From Desulfosalsimonas propionicica (GTDB taxonomy: Bacteria; Desulfobacterota; Desulfobacteria; Desulfobacterales; Desulfosalsimonadaceae): a stretch of 33,524 bases of DNA. Both the position numbers and the translations under genes were made by a program. The stretch lies in contig NZ_JACDUS010000019.1 of NCBI RefSeq assembly GCF_013761005.1, forward strand, positions 1-33,524. The letters are read 5' to 3'. The notes below the pieces were generated by a model that worked only from the letters and a program-made list of their open reading frames with translations, had not been told where the DNA came from and searched no databases. Below, piece by piece: positions 1 through 8,012 of the stretch; within the stretch, counting starts at the first letter, position 1, and each line of letters begins with the position of its first letter.

Positions 1-396
1 TTTGCCACGCCCGGCGTGAAAATCGGCCTTTTCTGTACCACACCGGCGGTTGCCGTTTCCCGGGCCATCGGGAGAAAGGCCGCCATGGAGATGCTTTTGA
101 CCGGCCGTTCTTTCCCGGCCGAAGAGGCCAAACAGCTCGGGCTGGTCAATCGGGTGGTGCCTTTAGACGAACTTGGTCAGGAAACGGAAAAGCTGGCGGC
201 CCAAATTGCAGAAGCAAGCCGGTTTACTTTAAGCATCGGCAAACAGGGCTTCTATTCCCAGGTGGATCAGGAAGATGACAAGGCGCTTGATTTTGCCAAG
301 CACACCATTGTCATGAACAATATGGCCGAGGATGCACAAAACGGCATTCGGGCATTTGTTGAAAAACAACCCCCGGTGGAATGGAAAAACCGCTGA
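1..396 (+). CDS. Enoyl-CoA hydratase/isomerase family protein, 3' end only
   Basis: The reading frame is open from base 1, so the gene starts left of the window and only about 131 C-terminal residues are visible. The stretch reading TPGVKIGLFCTTPAVAVSR is typical of the crotonase fold. It is followed by an AMEMLLTGRSFPAEEAKQLGLV segment, where the LTG...A.EA...GLV pattern is a crotonase family hallmark. The family works on acyl-CoA thioesters, usually hydrating or isomerising enoyl-CoA in the cytoplasm. The GLFCTTP form resembles the ECHDC3-like branch, whose substrate is poorly defined. The oxyanion-hole region and first catalytic glutamate lie outside the window, so activity cannot be judged. 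The gene ends at TGA 394-396, about 40 bases before a convergent relic. Confidence 0.85.
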   Translation, partial: FATPGVKIGLFCTTPAVAVSRAIGRKAAMEMLLTGRSFPAEEAKQLGLVNRVVPLDELGQETEKLAAQIAEASRFTLSIGKQGFYSQVDQEDDKALDFAKHTIVMNNMAEDAQNGIRAFVEKQPPVEWKNR

Positions 397-435
397 TCTG
401 TACAGACCCATTATGTGATTGCCCGAACATCCGGA

Positions 436-588
436 TCAAGGGTTGCCACCTGAGGGCAGGGGCTGGACCCACTCGGTGACCAGGGAAATAAACAGCCCGA
501 AATCTTCCAGATGCTTTCCGAATGTACCATATAATAATTCGGGGGCAGCATGGCAATTATTACAAGGCCAAAAGTCCACCGCGACCAT
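436..588 (-). pseudogene. Possible relic of a CxxCH-containing protein
   Basis: A short minus-strand frame (50 codons from ATG 588, stop at 436) reads as ordinary protein and carries one CNNCH motif near residues 9-13, the form used for covalent haem attachment in c-type cytochromes. No signal peptide or second haem motif is visible. The open frame begins after a stop at about 607 and is soon followed by insertion-sequence DNA, so it may be the 3' stump of a larger gene. A chance open frame is also possible. I do not recognise the family. Confidence 0.25.
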
Positions 589-639
589 CACCCCAATGCT
601 GTTTGCTTAATTTTTTCCCCTAACTGCTATTTACTGAGT

Positions 640-1540
640 TCAGACTGCCAACGGCCGTGGCTGATAGGCGCGTTGCTCAAGGCTCAAACGCCACAACATC
701 ACGGCCAGATCCCGGGCCACTGCTACTATCGCTTTTTGCGGTACGTTTGTCTTAGACACCAGGCGGCGATACTTGGCTCCTGCTTGTTCATCCTTGCGAC
801 ACCAACACCAGGCTGCCTCGACCAACAGACTGCGCAATCGTTTTTGCCCCACAGGCTTCAAGGCCGATCGACCTTTACTTTCGCCGCTTTGCCGTACCAT
901 GGGAGCCAGACCTACATAGCTGGCAACCTGGTTGCCATTCTTAAACCGACCCGGATCAAACAACTCCAATTGAAACGTGGCAGCGGTGATCGCTCCGACT
1001 CCGGGTGTTGTCTGCAGGCATTCAAAAATTCTACCATGATGGGACTGCCGGCAAACGTTTCTGATCTGTTCTTCGATACGCTTTTTTTCTTTTTTCAAAA
1101 ATACCAATTCACGGATAAGGCTTTTAATCGTGCCCTTGGCCCTGGGCAGCAGTGGAAGCTTAAAAAGCGCCTTGATCGCCTTGTCGCTCCAGGAATCCAG
1201 ACCGGCAGGTTCCTTGACCGAAAGGTAAAGCAAGTGGGAGCGAATCCGTTGTTTGACTGTTCGAATCGAATCCACCAAATCGCGACGACATCGTATCAGA
1301 CTGCGTTGGGCCTCTTGGGCCTTGTTTGGAATGGCGACGCTTTTAAGCATACCATGAGCCGAATATTGGGCAAGGCGAATACAATCGAGTCGATCTGTTT
1401 TGGCTCCCGCTATTACCGGGCGGGGGACGCGGCGGGGCGCTACCACCAATACATTAAATCCGGTGTTGAATAAGTTCGATGTTGACTGTCTTATTCTAAC
1501 ATGGTTTGGGACCAACATGGTATTTACGGCACCATCAAGA
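640..1540 (-). pseudogene. IS110-family transposase, 5' truncated
   Basis: The frame encodes about 292 residues of an IS110/IS116/IS902-type transposase. The DEDD-domain tail is seen as GAKTDRLDCIRLA. The C-terminal Transposase_20 (helix-hairpin-helix-like) domain includes TPGVGAITAATFQLEL, QVASYVGLAP and the serine-containing QSGESKGR. Family members are about 340-400 residues long. Here the first 50-60 residues, with the first catalytic aspartate and glutamate, are missing, and a stop closes the frame at about 1563. The break falls beside a short sequence, tttacggcaccatc at 1523-1536, that matches the end of the MITE-like repeat at 7856-8006. The element is almost certainly inactive. It separates the enoyl-CoA hydratase gene from the hsdR relic. 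Confidence 0.85.
1523..1537. repeat. Solo end of the 7.9-kb MITE-like repeat
   Basis: The plus strand reads tttacggcaccatc. Its reverse complement, gatggtgccgtaaa, is identical to 7883-7896 inside the MITE-like element and differs by one base from that element's left terminus. No second end is found within several hundred bases. It therefore looks like a remnant end at the truncation point of the IS110 transposase. Confidence 0.45.
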
Positions 1541-1659
1541 TTAATACTCTGTCCGGCATTCTGTCACCAATGAATTTGCATCCCACCCCCTTATAATGAT
1601 AATATGCGCAAAAATTTGGGGCCATTCGTTTGGACCACCGCAAAACAAGGGCTGAGTTT

Positions 1660-2549
1660 TTGGCCTTTACCGCTTTTCCGTGACACCCAGGCCCACGCCC
1701 TGGCGGTGCGCGATCTGATCAACCAGTTCAAAGAGAGCCGTGACCCCTGCTACTGCGTGCGGATGACCGGCAAAGAGGGCGACCGGTTTCTTGCCATGTT
1801 CCGGGACAACGAAAAGACCATCCCCACCATTCTCACCACTTCCCAGAAGCTTTCCACAGGCGTGGATGCGCGCAATGTGCGAAATATTGTGCTCATGCGG
1901 CCGGTCAACTCCATGATTGAATTCAAGCAAAACATCGGCCGCGGCACCCGTCTGTTTGAAGGCAAGGACTATTTCACCATATATGATTTTGTGAAAGCCT
2001 ATGAACACTTCAGCGATCCGGAGTGGGACGGCGAGCCCCTGCCGCGCGAGCCATGCCCGGTATGCGGCAGACACCCCTGTATCTGCCGGAAAAACAAAAA
2101 GGTGAAGGTGAAAGCTGTTCAGGGACGAAGACGAGCTGCGCGCCCTGTGGAGCCGTCCGGATACCCACAAGGCTTTGCTCGAAGGCCTGGCGGAAAAAGG
2201 CTACGGCACTGAGCAACTGCGCGAGATCGGAAAACTCATCGAGGCTGAAAATTCAGATTTCTATGATATTTTGGCCTATATCGCCTTTGCCCGGCCGCCG
2301 GTCACCCGGGCCGAGCGCGTGGAAACATGCCGGACGGAAATCTTTAATGGCTATGATTACCCCCAGCAGGAATTTTTAAACTTTGCCCTGGACCATTACG
2401 TGGCGCGCGGTGTGGAAGAACTGGATACCGCCAAGCTGCCGCAGTTAATTTAACTCAAATACCACAGCGTCGGCGATGCAATGGCCGAACTCGGCCCCCC
2501 GGATAACATCCGCAAGGTCTTTGTGGAGTTCCAGCAATACTTGTATTGA
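1660..2549 (+). pseudogene. hsdR: Type I restriction enzyme R subunit (hsdR), 3' remnant
   Basis: This is the helicase C-terminal part and C-terminal domain of an HsdR motor/nuclease subunit. Visible are TQAHALAVRDLINQ, the motif V-VI region STGVDARNVRNIVLMRPV and IGRGTRLFEGKDYFTIYDF, then a CPVCG..PCIC cysteine cluster. Near 2110 the homologous reading moves from the first frame to a second (LFRDEDELRALWSRPD), and a linker segment present in relatives is missing. In the second frame TAA at 2451-2453 interrupts PQLI*LKYHSVGDAMAELG, where relatives have an asparagine. The same frame then runs to TGA 2547-2549. The N-terminal nuclease domain and Walker motifs are absent, and no hsdM or hsdS is nearby. 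This is a dead remnant of a restriction system. Confidence 0.85.
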
Positions 2550-2650
2550 GAGAGATACCGTGAATCCATCCATTTTCATGAACTCATCCATATTATCCAG
2601 GGGATGAACTTGGAGCGATGACTATTATCCAGGTCTAAGGGATCAACCTG

Positions 2651-2794
2651 CTTAAATTCGGCTCCCACAGGCACCCGCTGGAGGTTATCGCCTATGATTT
2701 AACTACCGATTTTGACCGGGAAATTTTGATAACGAAACTTGAATCAAGGATTGGAGAACACTGCCAGGACATTGCAAAAAGACTGCCCGTTTAA
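2651..2794 (+). pseudogene. Unidentified coding remnant
   Basis: A 47-codon stretch with a natural-looking protein composition ends at TAA 2792-2794 and contains HRHPLEVIAYDLTTDFDRE. It has no credible start codon or ribosome binding site. It lies between the hsdR relic and the end of the binding-protein operon. I do not recognise it. The rest of 2550-2866 shows nothing I can name. Confidence 0.25.
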
Positions 2795-2866
2795 TCATTC
2801 GTTGGCTTTTTCTGCAGTTAATTTGAACACCAATTTGGGAGAATCTTAAGGAGGTCTTCGGACAAA

Positions 2867-3709
2867 TCACTTCGACAATACCTGCCGGACGATGTCGTAC
2901 TCGCTGTCTGCGGCCGGTTTAAAACCGCTCACATCCATGGCTTTCAACACCGGCGAATCTTCATCCAGATTGACCATGGCCGTTCGGATCGCCGACTTCA
3001 TCTCAGCGGACAATTGGCGATTGACCGAAATCGCCCAGTTCGGCAGCCAGGCGCATGGCGCCACGACCTTTATCGTTCCGGGCTGGATGTATTGATCGGC
3101 AATGTGCAAGGCCGATTCGCGGATAAATCCGGCGTCCACATCACCGACACTTACGGAGATGATCACATTTTCCTGTTTGTTGTCTGAGGCCACCTCTAGT
3201 TCGCAGTCGTTTTCCACCTCGAGACCGTTCTCGGCCAATGCCAGCTTCTGTGACAAAAATCCGCCAGCCGACGTTTCACCCACGATCATAATTTTTTTGT
3301 GTTTCAAATCCCTGAAGGCCTGGATCCCGCTATCGGGGCGCGCGATGATGATACCCCGGAACCGGTCGCCACCCTCTCCTTTGATCGCCATGGCCAGGAC
3401 TTCATGCGCTTCCGACACTTTTGTGTAGACGAGAGGGTTTTCATATCCGATATCTATTTCGCCGCTTTTCAGGCGATTTTCGTATTCACCGAAATCATTG
3501 CTCAGAACCGGGTTGACCTGCGCACCGATCTCATCGGAGAGATGGGCGGCCAACGGATCAATCATGCTATGGATTTTCTTGGGGAAATACCTTGGCAGCA
3601 TGGAGAATTCGTAAACATCAGTGGCCGAAGCCGGAATGGAAAGCAACAATACCAGACAGATGGTCGCCCAAAGCAAGGTAGCGGATTTATTCATTATGCT
3701 CTCATTCAT
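2867..3709 (-). CDS. PhnD-like periplasmic substrate-binding protein, copy 1
   Basis: The product is a secreted PhnD/SsuA/transferrin-like (type 2 periplasmic binding) protein. The signal peptide reads ATLLWATICLVLLLSIPASA, and the mature protein begins TDVYEFSMLPRYFP. The family pattern includes an early SMLPR strand, SGEIDIGYENPLVYTKV, GIIIARPDSGI and the hinge-side GETSAGGFLSQ. Relatives bind phosphite, phosphate or phosphonates for ABC import, or act as ligand sensors. It follows its paralogue by 3 bases as the last gene of the operon. ATG 3694 is an alternative start preceded by GAGAG; the upstream ATG 3709 is listed. No permease or ATPase gene is adjacent. The substrate is unknown, and the paired context suggests sensing rather than import. 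Confidence 0.85.
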   Translation of the reverse strand: MNESIMNKSATLLWATICLVLLLSIPASATDVYEFSMLPRYFPKKIHSMIDPLAAHLSDEIGAQVNPVLSNDFGEYENRLKSGEIDIGYENPLVYTKVSEAHEVLAMAIKGEGGDRFRGIIIARPDSGIQAFRDLKHKKIMIVGETSAGGFLSQKLALAENGLEVENDCELEVASDNKQENVIISVSVGDVDAGFIRESALHIADQYIQPGTIKVVAPCAWLPNWAISVNRQLSAEMKSAIRTAMVNLDEDSPVLKAMDVSGFKPAADSEYDIVRQVLSK

Positions 3710-3712
3710 TGA

Positions 3713-4549
3713 CTATGATTCGGTTTTTGGATTCATCCCCGAGGCGCGTCGTACCTCGTCGTATTCACTGTCCCTGGCAGGCCTGAAACGATCGATTTTC
3801 AATGCCTTGATGACCGGATGCGCGGGATCTAGTTCCAATAGGGCGGCCTGGATGTCGCACTTGAGATCTTCCGGAAGGCTTTTATCAACCGAAAATGCCC
3901 AGTTGGGCAGCCACGCATTTACCGCCACCACCTTAATCTGGGCGGTCGGGAGGTAGTTGTCGGCCTTATGAAGGGCGGATTCACGGATAAATCCGGCCTC
4001 CGCCTCGCCGGTATAGACTGACAGAAGGACATTCTCCTGCTTGTTGTCCATCGCCTCCGAGATCGTGCACTCCTTTTCAACATCGATGCCGACCCTTGAC
4101 AGCGACAATTTCTGCGACAGATACCCGCCTGCCGAGGTCAAGCCGACGATACTGATGGTCTTGCCCCGCAGGTCTTCCAGTTTTGAAATGCCGCTGTCCT
4201 GTCGTGCAATAACGATTCCTCGAAATTTATCCCGGTCCTTTCCTTTTTCTGCCATGGCCAATACTTCATGGGTATCTGAAACAAGGGTGTAGATGTAGGG
4301 ATTTTCATAGCCCATCTGGATGGCGCCGCTTTTAAGGCGCTTTTCATATTGGGAAAAATCACTGGTAATGACCGCCTCGATTTGAACCCCGGTTTTTTGT
4401 GTCAGATAATCGGCCAGGGGATTAATCCGTTGGTTGATCTCCTCGGAGGAGTAACGGGGCAGCATCGACAGTTGGTAGGCTTCTCCGGCATAGTTCGCCG
4501 TCGGAACCACAAGTAGCAGAAGCATCAACATCGCGTGGTGTAGCTTCAT
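3713..4549 (-). CDS. PhnD-like periplasmic substrate-binding protein, copy 2
   Basis: This is a paralogue of the next gene, with the same order of motifs: signal peptide MKLHHAMLMLLLLVVPTANY, then YQLSMLPRYSSEEI, SGAIQMGYENPYIYTLV, GIVIARQDSGISKL and GLTSAGGYLSQKLSL. The open frame extends to a TTG at 4561, but ATG 4549 sits behind TTGGAGAGACTT, a good ribosome binding site, so I start there. The two proteins are similar along their whole length and probably arose by tandem duplication; they may bind related ligands. The gene is 35 bases downstream of the zinc-ribbon/HAMP protein and probably co-transcribed with it. The ligand cannot be told from sequence. Confidence 0.85.
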   Translation of the reverse strand: MKLHHAMLMLLLLVVPTANYAGEAYQLSMLPRYSSEEINQRINPLADYLTQKTGVQIEAVITSDFSQYEKRLKSGAIQMGYENPYIYTLVSDTHEVLAMAEKGKDRDKFRGIVIARQDSGISKLEDLRGKTISIVGLTSAGGYLSQKLSLSRVGIDVEKECTISEAMDNKQENVLLSVYTGEAEAGFIRESALHKADNYLPTAQIKVVAVNAWLPNWAFSVDKSLPEDLKCDIQAALLELDPAHPVIKALKIDRFRPARDSEYDEVRRASGMNPKTES

Positions 4550-4584
4550 AAGTCTCTCCAATCACAATAGAGGTCGACCTTGAT

Positions 4585-5646
4585 TTAATTGCGCCGAAGG
4601 CGCTTCATGGCGGCTTTTATCGAAAAACGCATGCGTTCCAGCGAGGCTGCCAGATCGCTTATCTCTCCGCCGCCCTTGACCTCGATGGGCATATCGATCT
4701 CTCCAAGGCTGATTTTTTCGGCCGCCTGCGACAGCAAATGGATCGGCCTGGATATGGTTCGGGCAACCATCAGGAAACAGAGTCCCCCCAAAAATGCAAT
4801 CACCAGCAAAAAAATCAGTAAAGGAACGAGGCTCTGCCGAACCGCCTGATCAACGTCTGCAGTAAACAAGCCGACATGTGCTTCGCCGCCGGTATCGCCT
4901 ATCATGACGGCAACATCGTGTATTTCCTGTCCCCCCACACTGAAATCCGTTGCGCTTTCTCGCTGCCCACTTGGTATTCGATTCTGGGTCGAGATCTCCT
5001 TGGGAAAGCCGCTTGTTTTGACACGCTCGATAAAATCCGGTGCGAACCGATCCTGGTCGCCGAGAATACCGGCGACAACAACGCCTCGTTTATTGAGGAC
5101 CGACACGTAGGCCACGCCGGGAAGCGCGGCATTGGTCTCGGCGGTCTTGTTGACGCGAAGATAGTTTTTGATGAGCAGCGGCTGGTGGATTGCGGCACTG
5201 AAAGAGCGTGAAATGGAATATGTTCGCAAATCAATCTGATCATGCATAAGGGAGGGTACGAACTTCATGTAAACCAAGGTGAGAATGGATCCGGCAAGCA
5301 CAATAAACGCTATAAACACCAAAAGCAGTTTCTTCCCGATCGTGAATCCATTGGATTTTGATTTCGCGGAAATGGAAGACGGATCCGTCTTCCATTCCGG
5401 TTTGGGCCTCTGCGGTTCTGAAGTGTCGTTGCGGCCCACGGTTTGAAATGATCCGTGGGCCGCACTATTGTCTTTCAACATATCGCCCGAAACCTGCTCG
5501 GGCTCGATGGTTTCGACATTTTGTTTGGGTTTGAGGACCTCTATCGCACTTTTGCAGTTCGGGCAGTTGAACAACGTACGCGCCTTGACGAGTTTCTCTT
5601 CGTCAATTTTGTACCGCTTGCCACACTCCTCGCAAATAATGACCAT
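4585..5646 (-). CDS. Zinc-ribbon, double-transmembrane HAMP protein
   Basis: The start is set at ATG 5646, behind GGGAGACCGCAAC, rather than ATG 5667. It begins with an MJ0042-type zinc ribbon (CEEC...CPNC, residues about 5-31). A polar linker follows, then a first membrane helix at about 108-130, an extracytoplasmic domain of about 150 residues, a second helix at about 280-303 (LLIFLLVIAFLGGLCFLMVA) and a HAMP domain (RTISRPIHLLSQAAEKISLG) to the end. HAMP relays signals from a periplasmic sensor to a cytoplasmic output. Here no kinase, cyclase or methyl-accepting domain follows, so output must come through a partner or the N-terminal ribbon. It is flanked by a winged-helix-like protein and two periplasmic binding proteins. 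A role in ligand sensing is inferred. Confidence 0.75.
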   Translation of the reverse strand: MVIICEECGKRYKIDEEKLVKARTLFNCPNCKSAIEVLKPKQNVETIEPEQVSGDMLKDNSAAHGSFQTVGRNDTSEPQRPKPEWKTDPSSISAKSKSNGFTIGKKLLLVFIAFIVLAGSILTLVYMKFVPSLMHDQIDLRTYSISRSFSAAIHQPLLIKNYLRVNKTAETNAALPGVAYVSVLNKRGVVVAGILGDQDRFAPDFIERVKTSGFPKEISTQNRIPSGQRESATDFSVGGQEIHDVAVMIGDTGGEAHVGLFTADVDQAVRQSLVPLLIFLLVIAFLGGLCFLMVARTISRPIHLLSQAAEKISLGEIDMPIEVKGGGEISDLAASLERMRFSIKAAMKRLRRN

Positions 5647-5670
5647 GTTGCGGTCTCCCTTCGCCATATC

Positions 5671-6135
5671 TTATTTTTCTTCAAGTTTTTTCAGCATGCT
5701 TCTTATGAATTCGATCCTCTCGTTTTCATCCGACACCTGCTGTCCAACGGTTTCGATCAGTTCGGCGGCGCTGTCAAGCGGCACCTTCATCTCCTCACCG
5801 CCGATTTCCGTCACGGCGTCCTCTACCATCATCTGGGCAATCGGGCCGGCGAATTTGGATAGATGTCCGGCCATAAAACCGAAAAAGGCAGGATCGATCA
5901 TCTCGGTCCTGCCGTGAACTTTCTCGATGAGGTCGTAATCCAACAATTTCGATACAAGTGGCCGCATCTCGGAAAGTCTCATGTTCGTTTTGCGCGAGAC
6001 TTCGCCAAGATTCGTCCGCCCATCGATAGCCATCAACATCTCCAGCATTTTGCCGTTGACCGACACACTGCCTTTTAGCCCTGCAACGGTTCTCCTGAAG
6101 ATGATTTTGGAAATATTTCCAGATAACTCACTCAT
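5671..6135 (-). CDS. Small cytoplasmic protein with winged-helix-like N-terminus and GPIA-type C-terminal domain
   Basis: ATG 6135 is chosen because it lies behind GGCGGAGAATGCGTT; the longer frame to 6318 has no such site. The 154-residue product has no membrane segment. Residues about 30-75 (MLMAIDGRTNLGEVSRKTNMRLSEM, then a LLDYDLIEKV wing) look like a helix-turn-helix of the type used to sense state or bind DNA. The C-terminal part, FMAGHLSKFAGPIAQMMVEDA followed by ERIEFIRSMLKKL, resembles a domain found at the C-termini of some deltaproteobacterial kinases and regulators (the DUF8082-like GPIA pattern). It is the first gene of the operon, with its stop about 24 bases from the next start. 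It is probably the cytoplasmic partner of the HAMP protein; that is inference. Confidence 0.6.
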   Translation of the reverse strand: MSELSGNISKIIFRRTVAGLKGSVSVNGKMLEMLMAIDGRTNLGEVSRKTNMRLSEMRPLVSKLLDYDLIEKVHGRTEMIDPAFFGFMAGHLSKFAGPIAQMMVEDAVTEIGGEEMKVPLDSAAELIETVGQQVSDENERIEFIRSMLKKLEEK

Positions 6136-6546
6136 AACGCATTCTCCGCCAAAACCACCTTGTAAACGGGCGCGAAAAAACAGCCCAAGCCGAATTGTAT
6201 AGCAAAAAGCATACCATTTAAGACAATGCTCAAAACCCTTAATTGTTGCAATGACTTCAATGAAAGGTGAAATCGCGAAAGGCTTGCGACTGACACTTTT
6301 CGTCAATGAAATTGACAAGAATTGTCATGCCTGAAGCACGCCAGAAGGTCCCTGTAACGGAACTTTTGCTGATCAGGAGATAGAAAAGCATGGCCTATAG
6401 CTAACCCCCGAATTAAAAATGCGGTCTTTCAGCTTCAAGGGTCTTGGGTGGGTCTTGGGATCGATCTTAGGGTTTGGAGTTGGCGTGGTTGCTGCCCGGA
6501 CAGCTTGGCCCTGGCAAGAGTCAAAAGATTGGCGGCGACAACCGAT

Positions 6547-6669
6547 GTCCACATGTAGGATTTGATTCGAAGCTTGGCCGGTCAGACATATTTTATGGCC
6601 ATAAATCATCTCACGCCGGTCTTTTATGATGATAGCGGTATACGGTTCAAGTATCGAAAACACTTTTTC
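6547..6669 (-). pseudogene. Transposase fragment (DDE type)
   Basis: About 40 residues read EEKVFSILEPYTAIIIKD then RREMIYGHKICLTGQASN. This is the EPHT.III.K...YGHK..LTGG.S pattern of a DDE transposase of the IS1182/ISNCY-like group. Sequence on both sides does not continue the family, so only a scrap survives. The rest of 6136-6802 shows no gene I can support. Confidence 0.6.
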
Positions 6670-6802
6670 CTCCTGCGGGCACTTTTTCACCCAAAAAAAT
6701 CCGTCACTTGTCTGCTGGGATTGATTGCGCTGATTGGGGGGCAAAGAAAAAGCGCAAGATCACAACTGGCAATGGCAGAACCTCCTTAAGTTGAACGTAA
6801 AA

Positions 6803-7357
6803 TCATTGTCGCTCTAATCCGGGCACAGTACCCAATTTCACGTAATTCGGTACTGTGTTTCCGGAATTCCTTTTTCCCCACTTCCATGCTGGCATGGGCC
6901 AGGGCACCCAGCCAATCCGAGCGCAGATCGGCATCATCGAACCGATGATGACTTTGCTTTCATCCGAGGGGTCTCCGTCTATTTTAAGGCCAGCCGCCAC
7001 TTTATTGCCCCCCATGCTCTCCATTTTTGCCTCAAGCATGTCCACGGACCCCCAAAAATGCGTGTAAGAACTGGCGCCTGGCGCAAACACGGCAAAATTT
7101 GCGCCATTCAGCTCACATCCATCAAGCTTCTCATAAAATTCTGCAAAGTCCTCCTGAAGCTCAGCTTCCTCATCACCGTAAGCCGGCCATCCCAAAAGTA
7201 TCACATCCTGCTCAGCGGAGAGGTCCTTAACCGATGCGGCCGTCACCTCCTTTAACCCGGTTTCCAAGCCGGCGGCATCCATTTCCTGTTTCATAGCCTC
7301 GGCCATCATCTCGGCATTACCGGTTGTCGTACCGTAAATAATCAGCGCTTTTTTCAT
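6803..7357 (-). CDS. Flavodoxin with an aberrant C-terminal tail
   Basis: This is a short-chain flavodoxin, a small FMN electron carrier. The N-terminal phosphate-binding loop is GTTTGNAE (residues 9-16), and FMN-ring loops are seen at GWPAYGDEEAELQ (56-68) and APGASSYTHFWGSVD (92-106). Family members usually end near residue 147 after GLKIDGDPS. This frame runs to 184, and its last 45 residues are not flavodoxin-like. In a shifted frame starting near base 6945 the same DNA reads DDADLRSDWLGALAHAS, which looks like a normal terminal helix, so a frameshift is likely. The last 20 codons lie in a 53-base palindromic repeat (6816-6868). The ribosome binding site is AGGAGGAAAAC. The gene overlaps the upstream STAS-like gene by 41 bases. 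Confidence 0.8.
   Translation of the reverse strand: MKKALIIYGTTTGNAEMMAEAMKQEMDAAGLETGLKEVTAASVKDLSAEQDVILLGWPAYGDEEAELQEDFAEFYEKLDGCELNGANFAVFAPGASSYTHFWGSVDMLEAKMESMGGNKVAAGLKIDGDPSDESKVIIGSMMPICARIGWVPWPMPAWKWGKRNSGNTVPNYVKLGTVPGLERQ
6816..6868. repeat. 53-bp imperfect palindrome, copy A
   Basis: The left arm aatccgggcacagtaccc and the reverse complement of the right arm, ccggaaacacagtaccga, match closely around a short AT-rich centre with aattt and aattcgg. A second copy lies at 27471-27523. This copy forms the 3' end of the flavodoxin frame. Confidence 0.7.
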
Positions 7358-7697
7358 GTTTTCCTCCTGATCGTTTAGTGTTTCTTTTTTTGATGAGCAC
7401 CCGGGCGCCGTCTGGTGCGATTTTAAATCCGTTGTCGCCTTTAAAGTAAAGCCAGTCCCGGCGCATGGGAGTAACGCCCATATGATGTTTAAAGAGGCTT
7501 ACGCCTGCGGGGATAATTTTTTGAAGTCTTTCCGTGTCTACAAATATCCGCTTGCAATTCGCGCTGTTTTGCCGGATGGTCTTAAACAGCTCCCAGGCAC
7601 ACCGGCCTGTAAAATCACCCGTCAAAGAAACATGCAGGTTGCCTGCGCTATGACGGGAAATGATACGAAAGTCTTTACCCGGATATGCTTTTTTCAC
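7317..7697 (-). CDS. Small STAS-like protein
   Basis: The 126-residue protein starts at GTG 7697, behind an AGGGGGGAAA site. Residues about 15-75 (GNLHVSLTGDFTGRCAWELF, then CKRIFVDTERLQKIIPAGVSLFK) have the strand-helix pattern of a STAS domain. It has the GDF.G..A.EL start seen in anti-sigma-factor antagonists and in short uncharacterised relatives. The usual phosphorylatable serine is not clear. The tail is rich in lysine and arginine, and its last 13 codons overlap the flavodoxin start, suggesting translational coupling. The function is unknown; a regulatory or adaptor role is inferred only from the fold. Confidence 0.55.
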   Translation of the reverse strand: MKKAYPGKDFRIISRHSAGNLHVSLTGDFTGRCAWELFKTIRQNSANCKRIFVDTERLQKIIPAGVSLFKHHMGVTPMRRDWLYFKGDNGFKIAPDGARVLIKKRNTKRSGGKHEKSADYLRYDNR

Positions 7698-7849
7698 TTT
7701 CCCCCCTTTCGATTTTAAAAATTATGGGCCCCTTCCTGTTTATTCCAAAGCGTCCAGCCTTATTGACCAGGCCTGTGATAACAGCCAAACTCCGGCAAAA
7801 TTTTCCTCTTCTAAAATTAATTTGATACTCTAATAAAATATTCAAAGCT
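7698..7849. other. Intergenic, no feature seen
   Basis: This is the upstream region of the STAS-like gene. It is AT-rich near 7800-7850 and should hold that operon's promoter, but no convincing -35/-10 pair was picked out. The MITE-like element begins at its right edge, and 8013-8148 on the far side of that element is likewise featureless. Confidence 0.4.
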
Positions 7850-8012
7850 AACGATGATGGCACCGTAAAAAGTCTGATTTCAGATGGTGCCGTAAAAAGT
7901 TCAAGATCAAGGCTTGCGCCATTTCGAAGAATGCAGCGTACTTATCCGTAGGTGAAATTCTGAGAAATTGCGCGTAACGCAGATATTGGACTTTTACGGC
8001 GCCATCAACGAT
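7850..8012. mobile_element. MITE-like element with terminal inverted repeats and 6-bp direct repeats
   Basis: The left end (7856-7874) is gatggcaccgtaaaaagtc. The reverse complement of the right end (7989-8006) is gatggcgccgtaaaagtc. They differ by one substitution and one base in the A run. The unit is flanked on both sides by aacgat (7850-7855 and 8007-8012), consistent with a target-site duplication. Inside, a second copy of the end (gatggtgccgtaaaaagtt at 7883) and the pair tgcgccatttc/gaaattgcgcg make most of the element foldable into a long hairpin. It has no credible coding capacity. A trace of its end occurs at 1523-1537. Confidence 0.7.

Noticed and set aside
550-1473. Long plus-strand open frame (307 codons)
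   Set aside because: It is the antisense of the IS110 transposase, has no family resemblance and no ribosome binding site.
6373-6744. 123-codon minus-strand gene
   Set aside because: Only residues about 26-66 resemble a transposase; the rest is not protein-like, so only the fragment is annotated.
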